This document shows positions 51,072 to 61,156 of a DNA stretch of 64,000 bases, one piece after another. The notes under the pieces were generated by a model that saw nothing but the letters and a program-made list of their open reading frames with translations, had not been told where the DNA came from and did no database searches. Each line of letters starts with the position of its first letter. Positions within the stretch are counted from its first letter, which is position 1. A program made the position numbers and the translations under genes. Source of the stretch: Nipponacmea schrenckii. Its lineage: Eukaryota > Mollusca > Gastropoda > Lottiidae. The stretch spans positions 8,556,001 through 8,620,000 of the forward strand of contig JAUJPP010000012.1 in the NCBI GenBank assembly GCA_030562195.1, given 5' to 3'.

Positions 51072-52760
51072 AGTTGAACAAAGATAACTTGCCAGGCAAG
51101 GTAATATAGGCCTATTCATATTGGCATATTTGATTTTGAATAAAAAATTGAAAGTACAGTAACAATCAGCGAAATGAATTATTCAATCTATCATATACTT
51201 TTCTAGGGTGATGAATGTACCAAATTTTGAAGTTTCATTAAAATCTGTCAATAATTATACCTAATAACAATACAATAACTCATTAAAGATTTTTGGGAAT
51301 GAATTTTTAATTTTTCAAAAGGGTTCACCCTTGGATGATAACAAACAATTTCAATGCATTTCATCAAAATCCTTAAAGAATTGTGTTGTGTAGAGTATTT
51401 ACTGGACAAAAATTAAATAGTTTTAAAGAATTCATTATTTGCAATATTTTTGACGTGTTTTCAAAAAGTTATAACTGATGCTTAAGATTTTTTGATTTAC
51501 AGTATATCCTGCTCATACGACCACCTTTATTAAGAGCCCACCTTCAATAAGCGACCACAATAAATTCCCCCCTACGAGTTTTCAATGTAATTATCGACTT
51601 ATAAGCGGCCACCTTCATTACGCGGCCATGTATTTATACTCCCAATTGATTAAAATAACTCAATTAAGCGACCATGACACTTTTGATTATCTCCCGTAAC
51701 AAAAATCGCGTTCACGCGTCGGCAATATTCAATGAGATTATCGCTAATCGGTAATTAGATTATCTTCTACAGATTAATTTTATAGCTTGTTGCTGATTAA
51801 TATTGATAGATATCATCGTATTGACAATTATTATAAAGTACTGTAAAGGCTTCAATATTTCGATTTTGGTAAAATTTAGACTACCGTAAATTTGATCAGA
51901 AAGCGAAAGTAAGGTATACCGGATGTTGTTATAAATACATATTAATCAGGTGAAAATGGAATAAAGCGTGTTACCGGGCAATTAAAATGCAAGTAAGGGC
52001 GGATATCTTATTGATTTAAGGTAGAGAATTTTGACTTTGAAAACGATAACTGTGAGAACATTGGTATCTAATAGAAAATAAAATACGACAAAATATAGTA
52101 TCCCGTCGGAAGATAGGAGATTGCATGCAAAAGCAGTAGAAACTATACATGTATGAGTAAAAGTAAGATCCTATGATTTCAAAAATGTCAAAACGAAATG
52201 GTCTTGCAGTTCCTCTCTTAAGAGGCCACCTTCACTTAGCGACCGTTTTTGAAAATTCCCTTGAGTGGTCTCTGAATGCAGGTTCTACTGTATCTGATTT
52301 TCAATAGGATTCATCCCTGGGTGATTACAAATATTCATTCAAATCAAAATCCTTAAAGTATTGTGCCTTATTGAGTGTTTATGGGCCAAAATCAAATGCA
52401 TTTTAAAAGACAAGGGCATTAATTCATGTTAAATATATTTTGATATTTTTGATTTTCGATAGGATTTATCCTTGGGTGATATTTCAGCAAGTTTCATCAA
52501 AATCGGTCAAGAATTGTGTCTTCTAGAGTGTTAATGAATCAAAAATCAAACGCTTTTTCAAAAACAAGGGCAATAATTTATAATAAATATTTCTCGATTT
52601 ATCTGATTTTCAATAGGATTCATCTTTGGGTAATAACCTATACTCAGGCCAGGTTTCATCAAAATCCATTAAGAATTGTTCTTTCAAGAGTGTTAAAAGC
52701 TAAAATTGAACATATTTTCAAAAACAAGAGCAATAACTCATACTTGTTCTCCATTTTCAG
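51072..52760 (-). mobile_element. Pearl-like element (copy F), 3' end missing, with a nested insertion
   Basis: It begins AAAGATAACTTGCCAGGCAA then GGTAATATAGGCC. Interior units match copy D (GGGTGATAACAA, AAGAATTGTG, CAAGGGCAATAACTCAT). The opposite terminal motif (GGACGGAC..GTCCACAT) is absent, so the end is truncated near 52760. The nested element 51500-52290 is annotated separately. Confidence 0.6.
51500..52290. mobile_element. TA-flanked (pogo/mariner-like) MITE
   Basis: The left end is CAGTATATCCTGCTCATACG then ACCACC. The right end is GGTCTCTGAATGCAGGTTCT then ACTG, giving imperfect ~25-bp inverted repeats of the CAGTAGAACCTG type. TA lies on both sides (51498-51499, 52291-52292). Removing it gives GATTTATCTGATTTTCAATA, found intact at about 52597-52616. 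The interior has repeated AAGCGACCA/GCGGCCACCTTCATTA words. 791 bp, no transposase. Confidence 0.85.
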
Positions 52761-52769
52761 TGCTTGATT

Positions 52770-55060
52770 GAGGCCTCAAATATATGTTCAAAGCAGTGGC
52801 TGATTTTAGACTTGTTTGGCCATAGACAGATTTTTGGTAGAGGGTTTAATTTTAAGGAGGGGGCATGGTATAATTACAATTTTATGGCAAGAAGCTTGTT
52901 ATCTTTTTTTTTCAGGAACAAATCAATCAGCTCATCAGCATCAATCGTACACAGGATTCATAACAATTAAGCTAAAACAGTTTAGCTAATTCTCAAAGAT
53001 CACACATACATCCTCAGTAAGAGTAGACAAATTTAAATATGAGAACTGTTCTCTGCAATTTTTAAGATTGCGAAACCATTATAATAAGGTATAAGGAAGT
53101 TTAGTACGTTTTGTGTGAGGAAATTTATCATTGGCATGGACACATTTTCATTAGCCCTGCAGAAATCTAGGTGTTTTTTGATAAATTTTACTTATACAAA
53201 AACATGTCATAGCCTGAATATTCCATGGGTGGCTAAAGGTTAATCTGCCTATCTATGGTATAAAGTAGTGCTCACACGAATAGTGATTTTTGCTATTCAA
53301 CGGCATTATTCGATTTGTATTCGATTAATCGACGACATTTTCAACTAAAAAATTGCATTGAAAAATCAGTTTTAATATCGGTAAAATTTGCCGGTTTTCT
53401 CTTACAATTCAGATTTACAACAGTACTATAAATACCTCACTTTGAAAGGGTATTTCATGACATACAATTATTATTTATTACATGCCGGTTGTGTTTTGAG
53501 GAATAATAAAGCCGGTAAACAATGGAATAAAACGTATTCAGTTCTAATTGATAAAAAAAATCGAAGTACCAAAATAACAGAAAACCATACGAAGTGAACC
53601 TTCTTTCATCTGATTGGATAATTACATGTTTATATTTATACCAGCTAATCAAAAGTTAAATACTTTGATTATCCAACACTAGTTATATAAACGAGATGCA
53701 ACGCTGAGAGACTTGACAACACAATCTATACATAACTTGGTACAGGGATTATCTCTAAATAAATCCTAATAAATTGCGTAAAAATCAGTTAACAAAATTA
53801 CTATTCATAATCTTGTGCTAACCAAAGCGGTCTGTACTTCCAGGCATGAGATTAAAATAGATCCACGGATAGTTGTTTGTCTACGTTTGGATAGAAAACT
53901 GAAGGTTTAATTCTTAAAAACTGTATTGCACTGCGGTTCGATATGAACAAATTGATTCCGGTTGATTCATCCTATATCGGGGTCGGTTCGTCTAAGTAGA
54001 TTTTACAACGCACATTTGTAACCTTAGAACTAGGATAACCAACAGTGGTAATCAGAAACTGTTGTGTCGGAATTTAAGTTCAATTTTGAAACATCAGTAG
54101 CAGTTTGGGGTGATTTATTTAAAGTTAAATATTTCTAAACAAAACTCTTGCATTAGCCCGCATATTAGTTTGACTGCCATTATAAAGACAATGTTATTCA
54201 AAGGGGAGTTTTCAAAACGTCCGAATGTATTATCATTTAATCTTGCTTATAGGCGAATAATCGAGTAGACCTAGTAAAATCCGATTCGAATATAGAACTA
54301 GTACCTAGGCTAGGAATGGGTGAATCTATAAACTAGGCCAGTAATAAGCCTACTTCAAGTTAGCTGTACATATTAAAAATCAAGACCCGAATGAAAATGG
54401 CAAATCTTTCCCATTAACCCTGCAACTGAAAAACCAATTTAAGTGAATGGAGTTTGATAAGATATTTTCCAATGTTGTCGACATATTGTAATCAGCCTTC
54501 AAGCAGGAATAGGCTTGACTTGAGCCCAGGAGGATTAGCGTACAAATAAGAGTGTCATAAGAATGATTGAAATGTTGAGACAATGATTGCTCTACTTACT
54601 GAAGACTACATTCTATTTGTTTTTGAATGACGAAGAAATCATCAATAATTGGACAGTCAACAACGTGTACCGCTTTTATAGCTTGAGAACTGGGCAATCA
54701 ACTTCGCCGATTAAACTGGAACAAGTTATGACTGGACCGGCAAAAATATCATAGCCGATTGATACAAATTTATATAACTACCAGGATCATAAAACGACAA
54801 TTTTTTTTTCTTTTTTAGATTTATGAAATACGAAATTAAAAATTCATCGAAACTTTGAATAATTCATTCCAAAAAGCTGGAGTCAAGAATGTTATACTAG
54901 CAATACCATAAATGATTGGGTCTAATAAATAAAATACATCACATGATCACATCATGCCTATTTATCCAAATCATGTCATTGACATTTTTGTGGCCAGTGG
55001 ATACACTATATTTTAGGAATGATTGTAATTGTTGTAATTAAATCAAAAAACGAAAAATTT
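52770..55060. other. Intergenic; possible hAT fragment, no gene
   Basis: 53267-53340 starts TAGTGCTCACACGAATAGTG and has ATTCGATT words, like the left end of the hAT element at 19369. A matching right end is not clear (a weak candidate lies at 54255-54300, CGAATAATCGAG..GATTCGAATATAG). Open frames here are AT-rich with no domain. Confidence 0.3.
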
Positions 55061-55065
55061 GTAAT

Positions 55066-56185
55066 TCATTTGTAAATAAATTGGCCAGTTAGTGATGAAG
55101 ACTCTTCATGGCCAATTTTTGAACAGTCCACGCTTATGATGGTGGGGCATAATTTTTGATGGAATTGGCAGATTCCTAACCACATGGTGCCTGTTATGGT
55201 AACAGATTAATATTAGTCTCGTCTCGGTTTCTGAAACCATAGTCTTTATATATGTATGTATAATTTGTAATTTGTGAATAAATATTGTTTAAAAAAAAAA
55301 AAAAAATGGTGCCTTCAGACCTGGGATTATCTCGAAAATTCCGATATAATGGTATTTTCATATCAAACAAAGTGACTGGCCAGTCATGCAGTGATGAAGA
55401 CTCTTCATGGCCAATTTTTGATCTGTCCACGCTGATGGTGGTGGGGCATATTTTTTGATGGAATTGGTAGATTCCCAACCAAATATTGCCTTCAGCCCCT
55501 GGGATATCCCAACAATTCCAATATAATGGTATTTTCATGCCAAACTTGTGACTGGCCAGTCACTGATGAAGACTCTTCATGGTCAATTTTTGAAAAATGG
55601 CAAATTTTTTTATCTGTCCACGCTGATGGTGGTGGAGCATATTTTTTGATGGAATTGGTAGATCGCAACCAAATAGTGGCTTCAGACCTGTGAATATCCC
55701 AAAAATTCCAATATAATGGTATTTTCATGCCAAACTTGTGACTGGCCATTCAGTGATGAAGACTCTTCATGGCCAATTTTTGAAAAATGACAAATTTTTT
55801 ATCTGTCCACGCTGATGGTGGTGGGGCATATTTTTTGATCGAATTGGCAGATTCCCAAGCAAATAGTGCCTTCAGACCTGTGAATATCCTAAAAATTCCA
55901 ATATAATGGTATTTCCATGCCAAACTTGTGACTGGCCAGTCAGCGATGAAGACTCTTCATGGCCAATTTATGAAAAATGGCCAATTTTTTATCTGTCCAC
56001 GCTGATGGTGGTGGGGCATAATTTTTGATGGAATTGGTAGATTCCTAATCACATGGTGCCTTCAGACCTGGGAACATCCCAAAAATTCCCATATAATGGT
56101 ATTTTCATGTTAAACTCAGTGACTGGTCAGTCAGTGATGAAGACTCTTCATGACCAATTTTTTATCTGTCCACACTGATCTAACA
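55066..56185. repeat. ~190-bp tandem repeat array
   Basis: About six copies share GTGACTGGCCAGTCAGTGAT, GAAGACTCTTCATGGCCAAT, ATCTGTCCACGCTGATGGTG, GTGGGGCATATTTTTTGATG, TGCCTTCAGACCTG and CCAATATAATGGTATTTTCA. GACTCTTCATGG anchors lie near 55097, 55397, 55569, 55758, 55948 and 56141. The spacing is ~170-195 bp, except for the first interval of about 300 bp, where the unit contains an A-rich insertion near 55290. Minus-sense open frames here are repeat translations. Satellite or element core; no termini seen. Confidence 0.88.
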
Positions 56186-56189
56186 TCCC

Positions 56190-57357
56190 CGTGTGGCCTA
56201 TTTATTGAAAAACCTGCCTTGGGAGCTTATTTTCAGGCATGGTAATCAGTTTAAACCAAAATTTGACACATTTAACAAAAGACATTGTATACATTGGTAT
56301 TAAACATCTAGACTCTCGAAGAATGGCAGAGTTACATGCATGGCTGGCAAGCTTGAAAATATACTTTCAATTTACTAGGCCTATAGTTAAAAACTTGTCA
56401 AAATGGCACCAAAAAAAAGCTAGATCCATGATTTCAAGTAAAAATCTCTGAATATTTTCTTTAAAGGTATAGATCTAGACCTACTACTATTTTATATTGA
56501 TTAAGGATGACAAAAAGTTTTTAAATATTTTTTACTTTTTACTGTTTATTAGAGCACAAAACTATACGACAAAATCCCTTTTTGATGCCATGACTTCATA
56601 AAACTAAGTAATTATCCTTTAAACTGGGAAATTTCAAAACACTCTTAGAATCAAGGTACTATACCTTGGATAAATATTTGGAGTAACAGTAGTCATCACC
56701 AGTATGCATTTTTCAACTAATACACTTCTATAAACTTTCTTTTAATTTTAAATTACATATTTTTTTTAGAGTGATGATGAACTGGAAATTTGACACGTTT
56801 TCAAGAACAAAGGCATTTGTGATTTGCATTAGGGTTTATTAAACAGTCACAGAACGGTTCATAAAGAAAAACATCAAGAATTGTGCTTTTTAGTGTGTAA
56901 TGAACAACATGTTTTCAAGGACAAGGGCAATAACTCATACTTATGTGTTTTGATTTTTATCTAAATTTTATTGAGCAATAAAACACTCAATAATCCCTTT
57001 TTCAAAACAAAAAAGAAAGATCTTAATACCATTTTCTTTATTTTATAATTTCTGGTGACAAAAATAGCATACAGATACATGAAATTCCATAAGTATTCAC
57101 AAAATCATACGAACTATTCATCTGGCTACATTTTCTTAAACAATCTTAGGCCTCAGATATCTAAGAACAGACAGGACATTGTTAGTAGATAAGACCGTAG
57201 GACATCCTATCACTAAAATTGTTTTGAAAATAAGGCCTGAATTAAATTCTAGAGTTTTCCAATTTACTACTTCAAGAGTTCTTAACAGATCTTATAATTA
57301 TTTCCATTATCTAAACATATACTGGTAAAACACAACTCAAAATTCTTTCAGCCGGTC
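56190..57357. other. 3' flank of the TMEM126 gene
   Basis: Contains fragments of the pearl-like core (GACACGTTTTCAAGAACAAA at ~56793, AAGGACAAGGGCAATAACTC at ~56917). The rest is AT-rich, and the part next to 57358 is probably 3' UTR of the TMEM126 gene. No further gene. Confidence 0.4.
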
Positions 57358-58185
57358 TCAAATCTCTTCTGCTTTCATCTGATTTTTTAAAGACCCTAAT
57401 TCTAACTGGGCAACTATCATCCCAATTATAAAATTTAATGGTAATAATGCCAGGACTTGTTTTTTTGGTAAAATCATTTTAAATTGAGATAATTTTGATA
57501 CGGTTTCTAGCAATCCAATTTCATGTAAATTCGATTTCTGATACTTTCTAGTCATACGAGTACAAAAAAAATAACTTGTCAATAGTGGATATATTCCACC
57601 AGCTAAAAGTTGAACAAGACCAGAGTTTAGTTCATAGCAAACAGGGCATTTCAATTTATTTTTCCTTGAAATGAGCTTGTTCACTTCAGCAGCATGCATA
57701 AAACCACTAATTACAGGGAAAATTACAACAACAGGTACAAATGTTGTGATACGAAAAGCTTTACCCATTCTACAGATATTTCTGTAGTAATGATTGAAAA
57801 TATTTCCAGTTATAACCCCACCAGCTACCATAATAGAACTTCCATATCTTACAGGCCATCTGGAATATAAAACTAAAGAAACTGGATCAAAGGATTTATA
57901 ATTTCTCTATGCAGGAGCACTGGGGTTAAATTCAAAATTAACCAAACTGCTGATATTATCATTTGATCTTATATTCATATTTACCGGTATCATAGTTCCA
58001 ACCCACTTTATTTAGAAATTAAATTGACTACAAACTGAAGGAGCTATAGTGATTTCAATATGTGAGAGAGTATCTTTTCAGTCAATTTTAGAAATTGCTC
58101 AATTATATAGTACTTACTCCACTTCCTGCCCTATTTTCATAAACTCTTCTTTACTGAGTACATCTGATGCATTGCTTTCTTCCAT
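57358..58185 (-). CDS. TMEM126A: TMEM126 family mitochondrial membrane protein
   Basis: Two exons: 58185-58118 and 57859-57358, joined in phase 2 (codon GA/A, giving QEVEWPVRYGSS), 189 aa against about 195 in human TMEM126A. The start MEESNASDVLSKEEF is the only ATG that keeps the spliced frame; the ATG at 57831 is internal. Family marks are the paired cysteines LKCPVCYELNSGLVQLLAGG followed by IYP and a basic RMTRKYQ. The hydrophobic segments near residues ~35-50, 65-85, 108-130 and 160-178 fit a multi-pass protein. In humans TMEM126A/B take part in respiratory complex I assembly or TMEM70/OXA1L-linked insertion in the inner membrane. Orthology to A rather than B cannot be decided. Confidence 0.85.
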
Positions 58186-59480
58186 TTTTTTTATTCAACA
58201 ATACTCCTTCCAATGACTGTCATGAGAATTACCGTACCCAAATTTACTGTATTCTATACTTGAAAATCAATTAAATAATTACTGTTACGTATATATTTTT
58301 AATTCTATATTCCGGTAGTAATTATAATACTGTAGTTAAAAAACTAAAACATAACCTGTATGAACTTCAGACAACTGACTTATTTCAGTTTATTAGTCTT
58401 CCTACAAAATGAGTGGGTCTTCAACTCCTTCTCTTGTCTGCATTTTGAGATCATTTGTGTGGATAGGAACATTTATGGTAGAAATTTTTGTCTGTACTGA
58501 CTGAGCATTAAAATAATAATCATTTTGCCTTAAAATGCTTATATTTGGTTGTACTTTTTGGGAGTAAAAGACCAAGCTGTAAAAAATTATAAAATTTATA
58601 TTGTCATCGACGTCCTTGATTGAATCTTGTGAAGTTGAACACCCAACTTTTGGGCCAACAACGCGTTCAATTTGGTTGAGTTGGTACCCTCTGGAGTTTT
58701 ATGCGCACCCAACCAATGACAATGATTACTCTGGTGGAAGGTTTGCATGTCATCGCTAACTCATTTCTATTGAAATTAGAATGTTCTCGACTGAACCATA
58801 AAACAATAGCTTAGTAATAAAGCAAGCGTATTTTAAGGAATAACACGTGAAAGTCAACATTTTGGCGATAACGTACTTTAACCTTCGGACTATCATATTC
58901 CGTACAGTTTTAGGATTCTTGAGTCATAATGTAACGAATTTATACTTTGGACTTGTTAGGAAAAACGAAACTGTACTATATCTGGAGTGGAAAAAAAAAT
59001 ACCAAGCATAAATGATGATACAAATATATTAATCTTTAAAACAAAACAATGTCAAAAAATAAAATTGCTTATAACTGACAAGAGCAATAATTCATATTAA
59101 ATATATTTCGATACTTTTTATTTTCAAAAGGGTTCATCCTTGGATGATATTAAACAACTTCAGCAAGTTTTGTCAAAATCGGTCAATAAATGTGCAGAGT
59201 GTTTACAAGCCAAAATTTGAACGAGTTTTCAAAAACAAGGGCAATAACTAATATTATTTTTTTTCGATTTAACTGGTTTTCAATAGGCTTCATCCTTGGG
59301 TGATAACAAATACTCAAGCCAAGTTTTCATCAAAATTCATTAAGAATTGTTCTTTCAAGAGTGTTTACAAGCTAAAATTGAACGCATTTTCAAGAACAAG
59401 GGCAATAACGCATACTAAATATTTTTCGATTTAGCTGATTTTAAATAGGGTTTATCCTTTAGTTATAACACACTCTCACA
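58186..59480. other. TMEM126 upstream region and pearl-core fragment
   Basis: 58186-58400 should hold the TMEM126 promoter; no TATA box is evident. From about 59070 to 59480 there are two to three units of the copy-D core (AACAAGGGCAATAACT, GGGTGATAACAAATACTCAA, TCATCAAAATTCATTAAGAA), including the uninterrupted TTCGATTTAACTGGTTTTCA that serves as the empty site for 42065-43131. Confidence 0.45.
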
Positions 59481-59484
59481 CCAA

Positions 59485-59530
59485 GTTTCATCAAGATAGC
59501 TTGCCAGGCAAGGTAATATACGCCCACTTG
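59485..59530 (-). mobile_element. Terminal hairpin of a pearl-like element (copy G), solo end
   Basis: AAGATAGCTTGCCAGGCAAG then GTAATATACGCCCACTTG: the conserved hairpin end. Here it follows core units on its left instead of leading into them on the right, so the order is rearranged relative to copies D, E and F. Confidence 0.5.
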
Positions 59531-59690
59531 ATAATCAAGATGGCTGCCTAATGTAGTAGTGTGTCTTGGGGTCTCAACATTTTTTGAATTTTTAAGTGTT
59601 TAACGGTTTTATGGATACTTGAAGTTAGGATAAATAGCTTCCTAAAGATTTCAGGATTACGATAAGTTTTATAGAATTTTTATTTTGAAT

Positions 59691-60044
59691 TTTATTTTTG
59701 ACTGTATACTGGATTATATTTTTTCCCATTGTTAATTAGTGAGTGATAATGATTAACTACAGTAGAAATATCCTTTTATCCCTTAAAGGGATAATAGGCG
59801 TTAGAACGAACATTAAAATTTAAGTTCACTCAAATTTGGACAATAACAGTATATATCCATCAGTGAATTGAATTTTATTTTTGACTGTATACTGGATTAT
59901 ATTTTTCCCATTGTTAATTAGTGAGTGATAATGATTAACTACAGTAGAAATATCCTTTTATCCCTTAAAGGGATAATAGGCGTTAGAACGAACATAAAAA
60001 TTTAAGTTCACTCAAATTTGGACAATAACAGTATATATCCATCA
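59691..60044. repeat. Tandem duplication of ~178 bp spanning the left end of a TTAA element
   Basis: The stretch from GAATTTTATTTTTGACTGTA through TTAAAGGGATAATAGGCG to CAGTATATATCCATCAGTG occurs twice in a row (about 59691-59868 and 59869-60044) with very few differences. It includes both flanking host sequence and the first ~90 bp of the transposon, so it arose after insertion. Confidence 0.85.
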
Positions 60045-60467
60045 GTGGACTTACCTGGTGTCTTACCTATACATCAAAATCCCTCTAAAATCCGATAAAT
60101 CCCCGAAATAAAGTAGTTAGTCATAAAACGCTTGAGCCATCCATCAAGCGATTTTCAAATCGTGTAATTATAAAGGGAAGTAACTCTAAAATGTGTTTTT
60201 TCACGTGTCCTTGACCCCTATAATAGACGTCATTGCCTACTGCTGAATTGCACAATGATGTTTTAGCGTTGATTTACCAGACGCTTTTATTCTCAAACTG
60301 AATGGAATCGTCGCTGGCTCACTTTTTTTTTTTAAATTCCGAATATATTTTTATTGTGGCTTTTTAAAATTTGATAAAGTGTGGGATGCATAGTTATTTA
60401 ACTAATAGTCAATATTAAACACAAATATAAGCTGTAGGACGAGTGTATTCTAACGCCTATTATCCCT
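59969..60467. mobile_element. TTAA-flanked MITE with 20-bp perfect terminal inverted repeats
   Basis: The left end is AGGGATAATAGGCGTTAGAA and the right end TTCTAACGCCTATTATCCCT, exact inverse copies, bounded by TTAA at 59965-59968 and 60468-60471. 499 bp. Related, decayed copies lie at 35058-35470 and 14920-15130, with scraps at 5620 and 32868. piggyBac-like by target site only; no protein. All better copies carry ACTTACCTGGTGTC, whose reverse complement is a good splice donor (CAG/GTAAGT). Confidence 0.88.
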
Positions 60468-60662
60468 TTAATGGTAATCACTTGTCAACAAATCTTGATT
60501 GGGAAACAATCTATTCAATACCTGAACTGTGTGGTGAATCAAATGTTAGGGTGAGAATATCCACTAAGAGGAGATCAAGGAAGTGAACCATGCTAACCTG
60601 ACTACTCTCACTGGTCAGAGATAACCATACTAAATTTACAAACAATGCAGCTTTCTGTTTAA

Positions 60663-61152
60663 AGGGGCCCAGGCTTTATTTGTTTCGGACAATCATCCGA
60701 CAGCCTCAAACACACGAAATCTTTTGGTAAGCTAATCAGAAATAGTCTACAGAGCTTACCTTTGAAATTTGAGCCTTCAAATCCATGTGTATCCATAATT
60801 ATCCGTGTTTGAAAAATCATAATGTCGTAAGAAATTACGAACGTCCCGCCATATTGGAAAACGGTTCGTCTTGATAATAAAAGAGTTATCCTTCCCGTCG
60901 TGCAATAGCGGTCTTCTATATAAATAGACTACAACGCATTTTTCAATTGTAGACTTTGTCAACAGGACACACAATTTTCAGACTGACTGGAGACCAGCCG
61001 CGTACAGCACGGAAAAAAATGAAAAGTGAAATTTTTTGTTTGAGGTATTTTTCAATGTATTTTGCGATTTTCTTAGAGCTTGAGTATTTCTGAGGACTGT
61101 TTAAATGTAACAAAGGCCCAAAACGACCCCTAAAAATCAAGCCTGGGCCTCT
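60663..61152. mobile_element. TTAA-flanked MITE (piggyBac-like), copy 2, inserted in a LINE
   Basis: The ends are AGGGGCCCAGGCTT and AAGCCTGGGCCTCT, with TTAA at 60659-60662 and 61153-61156. It is nearly identical to 26361-26851. Joining the flanks restores a frame reading FLFNSRSVNNKTTLLHDF, the start of the LINE endonuclease region, so the MITE landed in the retrotransposon. Confidence 0.85.
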
Positions 61153-61156
61153 TTAA

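Noticed and set aside
53267..54300. Full-length hAT element with ATTCG-rich ends
   Set aside because: The left end resembles TAGTGCT-type hAT termini but I could not find a matching right end or target duplication.
55194..55749. Two overlapping minus-strand frames of 114 and 85 aa with similar peptides
   Set aside because: The similarity (MKIPLYWNCWDIP-like) is the translation of the ~190-bp tandem repeat, not a protein family.
57358..57831. TMEM126 starting at the internal ATG at 57831 as a 157-aa single-exon gene
   Set aside because: A splice acceptor at 57860 and an upstream exon with a proper start (58185) extend the protein to family length.
60777..61140. Minus frames of 65 aa matching frames at 26.7 kb (FRGRFGPLLHLNSPQKYSSS)
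   Set aside because: They are shared because both are MITE sequence; no start context or transcript signal.
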